From Aricia agestis (taxonomy: Eukaryota > Arthropoda > Insecta > Lepidoptera > Lycaenidae): DNA of 64,000 nucleotides. A program made the translations under genes and the position numbers. The stretch is from positions 23,714,001 through 23,778,000 of the forward strand of contig NC_056428.1 of the NCBI RefSeq assembly GCF_905147365.1, in the 5' to 3' direction. The notes below the pieces were generated by a model. The model worked only from the letters and a program-made list of their open reading frames with translations, made no database searches and was not told where the DNA came from. The stretch's first letter is position 1. Every line of letters begins with the position of its first letter. Shown piece after piece: positions 53,627 to 64,000 of this stretch.

Positions 53627-53799
53627 TTATCCTTGTGTATGAAATCCAAATCAGTACTAAATAGGCTTTGAAGGGTTTAATGATGTTTAAGATAACTTCA
53701 AATACATTTAGTTCATTTGTCCCTTTGTTAGTTAATAATAATAGTTCAGCAACAGGAGTTAGTTTACAATACAAGTACCTAGATGTAGTCCGAAATTTC

Positions 53800-53960
53800 G
53801 TTAAGCCATTCGCTGGTTTTAGGAATTGTATTTTTTCCAGGATAGTCTTTATCCTGGAAAAACAAATCCCGGGACCTACCCGGGACTCAATAGTCCTTAT
53901 ACAATTTCATCAAAATCTATTCAGCGTATTACGCGTAAAGAAAAAGCAGACAGACAGTCA
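53800..53960 (-). repeat. Family H fragment with hairpin
   Basis: GGGACCTACCCGGGACTCAA and AAAAAGCAGACAGACAG in family order. TTTTTTCCAGGATA/TATCCTGGAAAAA (53829-53860) is a local hairpin. Confidence 0.5.
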
Positions 53961-54018
53961 AAAATGAAGTATCGATATATTGTTTCTTGTTGTCCCACAA
54001 CCTGCCCTAGTAGACAAG

Positions 54019-54152
54019 TGGCAAGCGATTATCGTAAACGCCAACAAAATGTATGCGATTTGACATAAGTCATCGCTTCGCTAGCGAATACTAATGTCAA
54101 ATCCCATACATTTTGTGGCGTTGGCGTTGGGGCTTACGATAATCGCTTGCCG
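54019..54152. mobile_element. Foldback MITE with GGCAAGCGATTATCG arms
   Basis: GGCAAGCGATTATCGTAAAC, AACAAAATGTATG and ATTTGACAT pair with ATGTCAAATCCCATACATTT and TTACGATAATCGCTTGCC. GCGGCAAGCGG recurs just outside at 54168. No clear duplication. Confidence 0.7.
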
Positions 54153-54240
54153 CTAGGCCTAGACTAGCGGCAAGCGGTAAGCTCTGTACATTACAAAACT
54201 ATCACGCCTATTGATTTGTGCTTTTAACATAGTAATTTTT

Positions 54241-54675
54241 AGGCTTCCGTACCCAAAGGGTAAAAACGGGACCCTATTACTAAGACTTCATTGTCTGTCC
54301 GTCTGTCTGTCTGTCTGTCTGTCTGTATGTGTGTCTCCAGGCTGTAACTCAAGAACCGCTATAGCAAGACTTCTGGAATTTTTACAAATTATGTATATCT
54401 GTTGCCGCTATAAGAAAAAAATACTAAAAACAAAATTAATAGCCTCCCATACAACAAACGTGATTTTTTTGGCCTAGGCTCGATAACAATAATGGCAATA
54501 GGCAGGCACTTGAAATTTTCTCAAAGACCTTAATTATATGTGTACTTTAATAATTAATAATAATATTTGATTAAAATAAAAATTTTAGGGGGGCCCATAT
54601 AAAAAAACACAATATTTATCATTGCTCTATAACGGTACGGAACCCTTCGTGCGCGAGTCCGACTCGCACTTGGCC
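54241..54675 (+). mobile_element. Family B element, near full length
   Basis: TTCCGTACCCAAAGGGTAAA, a (GTCT)n tract at 54296-54326, CAGGCTGTAACTCAAGAACC, then GGTACGGAACCCTTCGTGCG and CGACTCGCACTTGGCC. Confidence 0.85.
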
Positions 54676-54829
54676 GATTATTATTATTTATATGTAGATG
54701 CGTTATCATCAGTCAGTCAAGGTGTGACGACGCGAGCCCTCACAAAACTCGGCTTTAAGTTTGATATACCTTTATTTATAGTTGCAATATTTTGTTATTA
54801 AAAGCAAACGCATTCACTTGCGTAACTTG

Positions 54830-55174
54830 ACGTGGGAGAGCCATGCTTTGGCACGAATGGGCCGGCTCGACCGGAGAAATACCACGGGCTCACAGAAAAC
54901 CAGCGTGAAACAGCGCTTGCGCTGTGTTTCGCCGAATGAGTGAGTTTACCGGAGGCTCAATCCCCTACCCTTTTGCCCTTCCTTACCCTCTTCAATTTCC
55001 TTCCCTCGCCTAGCCTCCCCTATTCACTTTCCTACCCTCCCTTATTACCCTATTCCCTCTTAAAAGCCCGGCAACGCACCTGCAGCTCTTGTGATGCTGC
55101 GAGTTTCCATGGGCGACGGAATTTGCTTTTCATCAGGTGACCCGTTTGCTCTTTTGCCCCCTTATTTTCAAAAA
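54830..55174 (+). mobile_element. SINE family A, full length, probable 14-15-bp duplication
   Basis: ACGTGGGAGAGCCATGCTTT to a short A tract. TTCACTTGCGTAAC before it (near 54813) and TTCACTTGCATTAAC after it (55184) probably derive from one target sequence. Confidence 0.85.
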
Positions 55175-55180
55175 GTGAGT

Positions 55181-55554
55181 ATTTCACTTGCATTAACAAA
55201 AAAACCTTTTGACAAGTTAATATTTAATCTGCGGTTGAAATCGGTAAACATAGTATCATAGCATAATTAAAACATATAAATGTTAAACAACAATGCTTAA
55301 ACCGCGGTTATACTGTTCATGGTTGTTTAATTAAATTCTCCATAGCTGAATGAGATTAAAGGATATTTTTTCATAAAATTAACTTTGAGGTAAATACGGG
55401 AGTCAATGTAACAGACATTATTTATTTATGTAATTTGGAGTTTTTCCCCCATGAGGAGTTCCTTTACATTACATTTTGCAAAATCCCCGAAATGCCGAAA
55501 GGCCGATGCTTAATATTCCTTTCAGATAAAAATTATTGTCTTTATCATTATTCA
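55181..55554. other. Unannotated spacer
   Basis: AT-rich; no feature recognised. Confidence 0.4.
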
Positions 55555-55752
55555 CTAGCTATTTGACCGAGTTTTGCTCGGTATTCGATAAAACACGAAT
55601 AAAATGATATTTTCTAAAAATTGTTCCTAGCTAGATCGATTTTACGCCCCCGAAACCGCCTATATACTAAATTTCATGAAAATCGTTGGAGCGGATTCCG
55701 AGATTCCAATTATATATATATACAAGAATTGGTCGTTTAAAAATATAAGATA
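55555..55752 (+). repeat. Family C repeat
   Basis: CTAGCTATTTGACCGAGTTT to GGTCGTTTAAAAATATAAGA. It has only a short TA run. Confidence 0.75.
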
Positions 55753-56198
55753 TATTTATGACAATCGCCTGAAGCGATATTTTCTATTCATATTTCATAC
55801 TAATATTATATTATAAACGCAATTTTTTTTTTGTTTTGTTATCAAGATTAAAGTAATAAAACAAGAAAAACCCTAATTTTACCAATGTTAACAGAATTGT
55901 TACGTAAAGTGTTTTCAATTTTCATGTTCACAAAAGGACAATGTGTGTATGTAAATTTATACACTTTGAAATGGAACTACTAAAATATATTTGTTTTTCT
56001 CCACAATTGCTTTGCCTGTTTTATTTTCGTATATTTTTATCCTTTTTGAAGCGCATCGACAAGTTATTTTTCACGTTAAATTTCTGGGGGATCGATCATC
56101 GATCCCCTCGCGATAACCGAGTTTTGGTGCAACAGAGTTGCGGGCGCCCGCGCCATCTAGTCATATTCTATTCTATATTCTATACATCTGTACTAATA
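55753..56198 (+). repeat. Spacer and family H 3' scrap
   Basis: AT-rich to about 56084, then GGGGGATCGATCATCGATCC and TTTTGGTGCAACAGAGTTGC plus GCGCCATCTAGT (56085-56165), the end of family H. Confidence 0.5.
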
Positions 56199-56201
56199 GT
56201 A

Positions 56202-57189
56202 GGGGAGGTAGTGCTATCGTTTGCTAAGTCATTTCATACCGACCAAATTTTTGTTCAGCGGTAGCTTAATATTTATCAATCAATATAATCAGCGTCAGTC
56301 GCCGCACCCGTGGTGGAATGTTAACTGAGAGTATTTCAAAGTTGTAAAAAAAAATTTGCTAAAAGTGATTTTATACCGAATGAATTTTATGGATGATTAT
56401 TGAGGTCATGCTTAACCAAAAATGCACCGTCAGCCGTATCGCAGATGGGGGATTCAACGTCAGTCGCGTTACTGAACTATGTTAAAAAAGTTAAAATATA
56501 AAGTCACTCATTTCATACCGTACAAAATTTATACAGGTTGTTGATACCTTTTTAATAATAAAGACCACCGTCAGTCATTAATATGCGGGTGGAAAGCCGG
56601 TCAGCCAGCGATATAAGTTATAACCAATACAGCCCTATTTCGCGCTCAATGTATCCTAGGGCATCGCGTAGACGACATTTCCACCTGCAAATATTCAGCT
56701 GACGGCGATTTTCGTTTGAATTAACCATAAAATTGTCTCACATAGCAATTTTAAGTAATTAATTTGATAGTCAATATTTGTGAAGAAAAATTATATACAT
56801 TTTACTTTAAAAGCGCCATCTGTTGTTATATCATCATCATCATCATCATATCAGCCTATAGTCGTCCACTGCTGGACATAGGCCTCTCCTAACGAACGCC
56901 AAGATGATCGATCTCCTGCTACGTTGTTATATACTAAAACTAAAATAACACCTACCGAACCTGAACGTGTATAATCTAGATATGAAGCTTTATTGGGTGC
57001 GAATTGGGAACTTTTTAATGTCAATTCAATACGATTCCCAACAACAACTTTGAGATACTCTCAATTTTTATTCCCCCCATACTGGAGTAGTAACTGACGA
57101 TCAAAACTCTTATGTATTAATAGAATAGTATTATTGTTACGATTTTCGCTCAGTATGAAATTACTTTTTAAAATGAGCGCGACCTCCCC
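56202..57189. mobile_element. 988-bp TIR element with TA duplication
   Basis: GGGGAGGTAGTGCT at the left and AGCGCGACCTCCCC at the right are inverted with two mismatches. TA is on both sides (56200-56201 and 57190-57191). The interior carries four CGTCAG motifs (CGTCAGTCGCC, CGTCAGCCG, CGTCAGTCGCG, CGTCAGTCATT) and an (ATC)n-headed insertion. TA duplications fit Tc1/mariner, but no transposase is present. Confidence 0.6.
56829..56921 (+). repeat. (ATC)n-led retroelement fragment
   Basis: ATCATCATCATCATCATATC, then AGCCTATAGTCGTCCACTGC and TGGACATAGGCCTCTCCTAA. I recognise this as a common lepidopteran retroelement segment. It sits inside the TIR element. Confidence 0.65.
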
Positions 57190-57204
57190 TATCATAATAT
57201 TGTA

Positions 57205-57655
57205 ATTGGGAAGAGTTTGTTTGTTTGTTTGAACGCGCTAATCTCAGGAACTACTGGTCCGATTTGAAAAATTCTTTAGAAGGCTATATTTTATCACGTT
57301 AAGACTAATAGGAGCGAAGAAATAGAGGAAAATGTGGAAAAAACGGGAAAAATTATTTGAAAGGGCTAACTTGAACGCGCTAATCTCAGGAACTAATGGT
57401 CCTATTTGAAAAATTCTTTCAGTGTTACATAGCACATTTATTGAGGAAGGCTATAGGCTATATTTTATCACGCTAAGACTAATAGGACAATGTGAAAAAA
57501 AACGGGGGAAATTATTTGAAAGGTCTTATCTCGCGAACTACTTACTGGCACAGATAAGAAGTAGACCACGTGAAGGATCATAGGATATCGATTTTAATCA
57601 TTTTTTCATCGGCTATATACTTTATACCCGTGCGACGCCGGGGCGGGTCGCTAGT
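57205..57655 (-). repeat. Family G retroelement tail, reverse
   Basis: TTTGTTTGTTTGTTTGAACG at its start, two tandem units (GAACGCGCTAATCTCAGGAA at 57232 and 57373) and a third partial, ending CCGTGCGACGCCGGGGCGGG. Confidence 0.75.
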
Positions 57656-57984
57656 AACTCATAACTCAATGGTATACCGAGTTTAATACTAAATTACAAA
57701 GCACATTGTACTGGTATGTAACCGACTCTGTTATCGATATAATACTTCAACTTAATTGATAGTAATAATAGTTGTATGTCGCTAGTTATATGTCGCTGCC
57801 CAAACTACATTGGAATCATTAATTATAATAATTTCTCCGATTAATTACAAGCAGTGCAATATGTGATTAGGGCATATTGATTCTGAATAATATGCCTAGA
57901 CTTCAATGATTAGTGGTGTCGATTGACATCGGTTTTCTGCAAGACCACTGCGATGTCATAATAGTATACTTACACATAATCGCC
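57656..57984. other. Unannotated spacer
   Basis: AT-rich; no feature recognised. Confidence 0.4.
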
Positions 57985-58190
57985 TCACACACTCAGCTAA
58001 TATATCCACCTATAATGATAAAATTTTTAATAACAACCGCCGATTCAAACAATAGAACCTTCATCAAAAACGGTCCAGCCATTTCGATGCTACGATGCCA
58101 CACACACACACACATACACAGACAGCCAGACAAACAGACAGACACGTCAAACTTATAACACCCCTTCTTTGTTCGGAGGTTAAAAAGCGA
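57985..58190 (+). repeat. Retroelement tail with CA/CAGA tract
   Basis: CATCAAAAACGGTCCAGCCA, ACACACACACACATACACAG and GACAGACACGTCAAACTTAT, ending TTCGGAGGTTAAAAAGCG, resembling the GTCGGTTAAAAA class. Confidence 0.55.
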
Positions 58191-59124
58191 TAAAAACGTA
58201 TAATTGTATATTTCATACAAAGTCAACTGAAATTATCCAAAAAATGTATTTAGACCTACTTAACCCTATTAAACAACACGGAACCAAACGTGAAACCAAT
58301 TGTGAAAATAATAATTAGCGAAAATCATTTATTAATAAACCAATTCGTGACTATGCGGTTTCTGCATTAAATATGCAAACATGTATTTTTCACATGCCAA
58401 AGTACCAGCTAAGCCGACACATATTGTATTTATTAATTACCTCGCAAACAGCAGCTGGATTGCTGTATAATAATTTTTGCTTTCGACTTTTGTTCTTACT
58501 CTCGATTCATATGCAATCGCGTAAACGAGCGGTTTGGCCGCTACACAGTCAGAAAGTTCCTTTGCTGAGCAAAAGTCTATTCCAAGATCTAAAAGACTCT
58601 CTCACCTACCCTAGCGAAAAAAACAGCACGGTTCGATCGAAAATGCCCACACTCACATCTACAGGTCGAACTCGTACGAAATTCAAAACCAATATTTCCA
58701 AACTGACGTTGTTTTTACGCAATCACGTATGAAAGGTTTCCATTACGATCAATCAAATCCAATTCCATCAAAGGGCATTTATGAATTTACCAAAGTGTAT
58801 CAGACTTTTTTAAAGGCTCGATGCATACCTACAGTCGGAGTAGTTAATGTCTTTTGTTCAAAAAAGTTCGTCCCAGTGGGACGAATGGCTAGTAGCGAAT
58901 TTTTATTTACATACATATTCCCTAGTTTCCGAAAAATGCAATTATAAATAATTTTATTAATTAGGTGTCAAATTTAATTAATTAGACATTGCTAAAATTG
59001 ATATATTTTTATCACTTATAGCGTCTTTCATTGGCTATCACCAGATAATGATTTAACTATCAAATTCAAATTCTTTTTTCAAATTCAAAAATCAACAACC
59101 CTATTGAAGATAATAATATCTGGG
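58191..59124. other. Spacer with overlapping frames and family M scrap
   Basis: A 119-codon frame (58373-58732) spans a family M fragment (AACGAGCGGTTTGGCCGCTA, 58524). It has no recognisable domain and is not called. TTCGTCCCAGTGGGACGAA at 58867 is a small palindrome. Confidence 0.4.
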
Positions 59125-59473
59125 AGCACGGCAGTGCTCCAGCCAAGCTTTTTAGCAAAGGCATGGCCGTAGCATACTTTTCTCGAAGCGGTTCGCGGCT
59201 TTTTCACACCCCCTTTATCTTCGATGTTAACAAAGCTAGGGATTTAGAATTTCGGTGACTAGCAGCAAGTAATAAAACTAGCTTAACCTCCAAATTACAT
59301 AACATTTCGATAAATAGTTTAATAGTTACGGATGATCAAAGTTACTACATTTTGTCACTCACTGACTGACAGATCATCAAAATTCTAAGGTACTTCTATC
59401 AGACTTAGAACCTTGAAATTTGGTAACAAGGTAGGTCGTTATCCACAATGATAGGGAAAATTATGAAACTGGC
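59125..59473 (+). repeat. Family L repeat
   Basis: GGGAGCACGGCAGTGCTCCA, AGCAAAGGCATGGCCGTAGC and CTTAGAACCTTGAAATTTGG. I recognise these motifs from dispersed lepidopteran repeats. Boundaries uncertain; it runs into family B. Confidence 0.45.
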
Positions 59474-59937
59474 CAAGTGCGAATCATACATAGGGTTCCG
59501 TACCGTAAATTTGTATGGGAACCCCCCTTAAATCACAAGTTTATGTACTTTTTATTACTTATAATTAAAGTTGAAATACAATTAAATATTTTCTGAAATT
59601 TTCAAAAACCTTACTTTTACCATTATGGATCTATATCCATAATGGTAAAAGTAAGGTTTTTGAAAATTTCAGAAAATATTTAATGCTCTATAGCAAAAAA
59701 GGGCAAAAAACGTGTTTGTTGTATGAGACCCCCGATTAATCATTTATTTTATTTTAGTTGGACTATTAGCTTTTATAGCGACAACAAAAGTACATAATTT
59801 GTGAAAAATTAATATATCTAGCTATTGCGGTTCTCGAAATCTATCTTCGTGACACACCGACGGACGACAGATAGACAGCGAAGTAGACTCATTAGGAATA
59901 GGCTCCCGTTTTCATACTTTGTGCAAGGAAACCTAAA
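59474..59937 (-). mobile_element. Diverged family B element with inverted duplication
   Basis: GGCCAAGTGCGAATCATACA and AGGGTTCCGTACCGTAA at the left; TTTTATAGCGACAACAAAAG, CGACGGACGACAGATAGACA and a decayed right terminus. It contains the 50-bp-arm hairpin. Confidence 0.7.
59581..59684. repeat. Perfect hairpin, 50-bp arms, 4-base loop
   Basis: 59581-59630 (ATTAAATATTTTCTGAAATT...) and 59635-59684 are exact reverse complements around CTAT. The host element is diverged, yet the arms are identical. Confidence 0.95.
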
Positions 59938-60889
59938 AACTGAAAAGTATAATATAACTTTTAATAAACTAACTTTTTAGAAAAGAATTTTATGTTTGTG
60001 GCTTTGCAAGAACATTAAAAATGAGTTTCGACTTCATAATAATTATTTAACGTACAAAAGGAAAAATAGTGTTAACAAAGTTAACAATTTAACTATGATA
60101 ATTAAATTCGATTGAAATATAAATGAAATCAGAACTACGAATTACGATGTACACTCCATAGTCCATACTCGCTCGATAGATGGTGTAGCACTCCCTTTAT
60201 ATCGCGGTATCGCTTGTTTGCGGAGTATAATTATTATGATTAAAAAAAATCCGGGATAGGTCGTAATACTCAATTGAAAGTAACATCGGTGCACGAATAA
60301 CCTCCTGAAAGTTCAAAAGTTGTTGGGCTATCGTCATAGAATTTGTACTTTGTAGAAGTACCTACCTGTTATTATCAATTAATTTTACGATCTAGAATAT
60401 ATACCTAGAGAAAGAGAATGGGTGCTAAGCTAAGTACAGAAAAGTTTTAACGTGACCTGAAAAGAAAAGAAACCTTAAAAAAAGAAATGAAATCCCACCA
60501 AAACATTAAATGTAAAAAAGAGCCAAGCAAAATATTGCATAGTCATGCAATATATCTATCGTAAAAAGTTCTCAGATCACATTCAAGCCAAGCGTTCAAC
60601 TTATTTTGTAATTTAAATCAACATTCAGTGAATTTATCAATAGTTTTCTTTATTTTATAATTATTATAGTGGCAAACCCTCTAACTTCTAAAGTAGGGGC
60701 ATGATAAGTCTAAAAAAATATATGATGTACATTACTACAAAAACTACCAACGAAAATTGGTTCGAACGAGATCTAGCTTTTTTTTTGCGTCATAAATGGT
60801 AAACCATAATTTAACTTTCATTAAATCAACTGAAATATGAAAATAAATCAAAAACCTCTTAATTTCATAAAAATAAACCTTATTGCTGC
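59938..60889. other. Unannotated spacer, about 0.95 kb
   Basis: AT-rich; no gene or element recognised. Confidence 0.4.
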
Positions 60890-60935
60890 TGCGGAACCCT
60901 TCATGGGCGAGTCCAACTAGCACTTGGCCGGTTTT
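60890..60935 (+). mobile_element. Family B 3' terminus only
   Basis: GCGGAACCCTTCATGGGCGA plus GTCCAACTAGCACTTGGCCGG. Confidence 0.7.
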
Positions 60936-61329
60936 TATTTTGTACTTATAGGAATTAGGAGCCCCCTTAATAATTTATTAAATTTTAATTTTATCGTCTA
61001 CGTCTACGTCTAGCTGACCCGATAGACGTAGTCCTGTCTTAACGACGATTATTTAATTAAAATTCGTATAATTTATAAAAAAGTATGTTTATTTTCCCTT
61101 GCCATTGTGCACTTATAATATACACTATTTATTATTATTCCACACCCAAGTTGCCGTTGAACTTGCAATTAAATGAAACACCAACTTGCAACCTTTCGAG
61201 AAATTCTGCGAAGGCCTAAGTGTTGCAGCAAAGCAATCTAATAGTTTGGGATGAGTGCACGATGGCAAGCAAAAATAAACACACTTTTTTATTAAATATA
61301 CCAATTTCAATTAAGTAATCATCCTTAAG
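60936..61329. other. Unannotated spacer
   Basis: Short GTCTAC tandem (CGTCTACGTCTACGTCTA, 60995-61012); otherwise nothing recognised. Confidence 0.4.
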
Positions 61330-61735
61330 ACAACGTCTGTCAGGCCAGCTAGTAGATAGATAGATTAAAATTAGTATCTCCATACCAAATTTCATCAAAA
61401 TAGATTGAATAGTTTAGGCGAAAATCATAAAAGTTTATTGTGCAGAAACCGTACATTTTCCGGGATAAAAAGTATCCCTTATCCTTACCCGAGACTCAAA
61501 GCATCTCCATACCAAAATTAATCAAAATCAATTGAGTAGTTTACGCGCAAATCATAAAAGTATATTGTGCAGTAACCGTATATTTTTCCGGGACAAAATG
61601 TATCCTAATATTATGTTCTTTTTCGTGACTCAAAGTACCGGTCGGTGGTATCTCTATACGTTTCAGCAAAATCGGTTCAGCCGTTTACGCGTGATGTCGT
61701 GACCATGCGAAATATGAATTTATTTTTATATAATA
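61330..61735 (-). repeat. Family H tail with tandem 128-145-bp units
   Basis: TATCTCCATACCAAATTTCA (61375) recurs as CATCTCCATACCAAAATTAA (61502) and TATCTCTATACGTTTCAGCA (about 61650). Each is followed by an AAATCG- or AAATAGATTG-like motif, a CCGTACATTTTCCGG-type motif and AAAGTATCC. Confidence 0.7.
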
Positions 61736-61823
61736 TAAGTAGATTATTAAAGTAGAAATATTATGTCCTGTCGCCATTATTGATTAGACGCTAATAAGGA
61801 GCAACCCTGAAATATTCATTTTA

Positions 61824-62307
61824 CTAGCTGTTGCCCGCGTCCGCGTTAGCATAGTAGATCACATCCCAAGTACCGTAGTTATTATTAATTGTATAAAAAT
61901 ATTTAATGTACAGAATTGACTTTCGGACAACGATTTTATTATATATAGATGTTATGCGCGACTTCGCTTGCGTAATTTAGGAATTTAACGCAACCGTACA
62001 TTTTTCCGCAAAAAAATAACCTGTCTTTTCATGTGGTCTATTCTTCATGTTTGCCAAATGACATAAAAATTGCTCCAGTAGTTCTTAAGATAATAATTAG
62101 CAATTTCATATAATTTCCCACGTTTTTCCCACATTTTTCTCTATTTCTTAGCTTTTATTAGCGTGATAAAATATAGTCTATAGCCTTTCTCCATAAATGG
62201 GCTATCTAACACTGAAATAATTTTTCAAATCGGACAAGTAGTTCCTGAGATTAGCGGTTTCAAACAAACAAACAAACTCTTCCCAATTATAATATTAGTA
62301 TAGATAG
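61824..62307 (+). repeat. Family G retroelement tail, copy with GTTGCCCGCG head
   Basis: ACTAGCTGTTGCCCGCGTCC, GTAGATCACATCCCAAGTAC, CGACTTCGCTTGCGTAATTT, one tandem unit, then CAAACAAACAAACTCTTCCC and ATAATATTAGTATAGAT. Parallel in order to 63372-64000. Confidence 0.75.
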
Positions 62308-62882
62308 TATAGATATACGTATAATTTTCCCCGTTATTTTCCACATTTTCCTCTATTTCTTCGCTCCTATCAGTCGTAAAATAATAAAATATAGCCTATG
62401 GCCTTCTTCGCTAAGTAGGCTATCTAACACTGAAAGATTTTTTTTAAATCGGACCAGTAGTTCCTGGAGATTAGCGCGTTCAAATAAGCCCTTTCATATA
62501 ATTTCCCCCGTTTTTTCCACATTTTTCTCTATTTCTTCACTTCTATTAGTTTTAGCGTAATAAAATATAGCCTATAGCCTTTCTCGATCAATAGGCTATC
62601 AAACACTGAAAGAATTTTTCAAATCGGACCAGTAGTTCCTGAGATTAGCGCGTTCAAATAAGCCCTTTCAAATAATTTCCCCCTGTTTTTTCCACATTTT
62701 CCTCTATTTCTTAGCTTCTATTAGTCTTAGCGTGATAATATATAGCCTTCCTCGATAAATGGGCTATCTAACACTGAAAGAATTTTTCAAATCGGACCAG
62801 TAGTTCCTGAGATTAGCGCGTTCAAACAAACAAACAAACAAACTAACAAACTATGCAGAATTATAATACTAGTATAGATTTT
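62308..62882 (+). repeat. Family G tandem array, three units
   Basis: TTTTCCACATTTTCCTCTAT at about 62335, 62513 and 62687, with periods near 180 and 174. The array ends CAAACAAACAAACAAACAAA and AGAATTATAATACTAGTATA. It lacks the GTTGCCCGCG head. Confidence 0.75.
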
Positions 62883-63371
62883 TAGTGTTTGTTGCAGCGC
62901 GGCAACAGAAATACACAATGTGTGAAAATTTTAGCGGTTCTCAAGATACAGCCTGAGATATAGTACTATATATTATATAAATAGTGACCCCTTTGGGCGC
63001 AGAACCCTAAAAACGGCACAAAGCATTATCCAAATCGACACGTGCTGTCTTTGTGAGTGGACAGCTGTGTAGGGGTCTGATCACTCTGACCCCGTATGGG
63101 GTGATAACAAAACTTACCAGTTGCATAGCAAAATACAAGTTTTAAATTCTTTATTGCACGTGACTGTTGTGATTTATTATTGCGAAATTGTTCATCTTTT
63201 TATGCTTATTCTTTGGTATAAAAAGTAGCCATAATAAGTATTTATTTTACTTTGTCCTATTGAGGTACGGCCCAGCTGTTAGTAGTGGTCATTTATGGAT
63301 TTAATTTCAATTAATTTCAATGGCAGATACACGTTAGCCCTCTTATTATTTAAATCTCATATTATTATAAA
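62883..63371 (-). other. Family B scrap and spacer
   Basis: 62888-63013 has GCGGCAACAGAAATACACAA, GGTTCTCAAGATACAGCCTG and TTTGGGCGCAGAACCCTAAA, a decayed family B end. 63014-63371 has nothing recognised. Confidence 0.5.
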
Positions 63372-64000
63372 CTAGCTGTTGCCCGCGACTTCATCCGCGT
63401 TAGTATAGTAGATCACGTCCCAAGTATTATTTATTGTACAAAAATATTCAATGTACAGCATTGAATTTCCTACGATTTTGTTATATATAGATGTTCCGCG
63501 CGGCTTCGCTTGCGTAATTTAGGAATTTCACGCGACCGTACATTGTTCCGCAAAAAAATAGCCTATGTTCCTTAACGTGGCCTATTCTTCATGTTTGCCA
63601 AAAAACATAAAAATTGCTCCAGTAGTTCTTAAGAATCTTAAGATAATAAGCAATTTCATATAATTTCCCCCGTTTTTTCCACATTTTCCTCTATTTCTTC
63701 GCTCCTATTAGTTGTAGAATAATAAAATATAGCCTATGGCCTTCCTCGATAAATAGGCTATCTAACACTGAAAGAATTTTTCAAATCGGACCAAATAGGT
63801 TCAAATAAGCCCTTTCAAATAATTTCCCCCCGTTTTTTCCACACTTTTGTCTATTTCTTCGCTCTTATTAGTCTCAGCGTGATAAAATATAACCTATAAC
63901 CTTCGTCAACAAATGGGCTATCTAACACTGAAAGATTTTTATAAATCGGACCAGTAGTTCCTGAGATTAGCGCGTTCAAACAAACAAACAAACAAACAAA
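63372..64000 (+). repeat. Family G retroelement tail, running off the window
   Basis: ACTAGCTGTTGCCCGCGACT, GTAGATCACGTCCCAAGTAT, GATGTTCCGCGCGGCTTCGC, two tandem units (CCCCCGTTTTTTCCACA at 63664 and 63825) and CAAACAAACAAACAAACAAA at the window end. Confidence 0.75.

Noticed and set aside
58373..58732. 119-codon frame
   Set aside because: It spans a family M fragment; no recognisable domain, and no conserved motif on the reverse strand either.

Overview
The window looks like gene-poor nuclear DNA of a ditrysian moth or butterfly. The evidence is its AT-rich composition, the absence of any long open reading frame, and a dense load of repeat types that I know from Lepidoptera: tRNA-headed SINEs with a GCCTCCGTGGTCTA-type head, a poly-A SINE ending in ...GTTTGCCCCCTTATTTCATAAAA, TIR elements starting GGGTTCCGTACC, MITEs flanked by TTA, and retroelement tails such as CTAGCTGTTGCCCGCG or GAAGTCGGTTAAAAA. 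Lepidoptera is an inference from these families. The species, and whether this is an autosome, Z or W, cannot be read from the window.

I see no convincing complete host gene. The best candidate is a short two-exon reading frame at 41949-42374: a hydrophobic N-terminus, a consensus splice donor, a 60-base intron and a frame-compatible second exon that runs into a repeat. Real protein-coding remnants are retroelement pieces: a non-LTR reverse transcriptase relic (26511-27348) split by a MITE, and a Penelope-like reverse transcriptase fragment (45606-46095) with a possible hammerhead-ribozyme core, inserted in a GGGTTCCGTACC element. All tRNA-like sequences belong to SINE heads.

Layout. 1-10 kb: several MITEs, a tRNA SINE split by a poly-A SINE (1332-1980), a TTA-flanked MITE carrying a later insertion (2459-3145), a repeat holding another SINE (4427-5008), and a foldback element (6499-7053). 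10-20 kb: sparse repeats, a perfect 60-bp palindrome (14712-14771), two minisatellites, and a MITE holding a SINE (15237-15625). 20-30 kb: a 1.7-kb hAT-like element with GCGGAT subterminal repeats, a G-run element, a long TA microsatellite, and the broken LINE. 30-46 kb: nested elements including a three-layer nest (39676-40489), a 2-kb stretch with nothing recognisable (36193-38348), and the Penelope relic. 46-57 kb: inverted-repeat elements, a 480-bp hAT MITE with a perfect 8-bp target duplication (51784-52263), a MITE within a MITE (53227-53626), and a 988-bp TIR element. 57-64 kb: retroelement tails made of tandem 130-180-bp units, plus a perfect 50-bp-arm hairpin (59581-59684).

There is no operon or pathway logic here. 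The information lies in the order of insertions (who landed in whom), in target-site duplications that identify superfamilies, and in repeated formation of perfect inverted duplications. No previously undescribed functional system is supported by the sequence.
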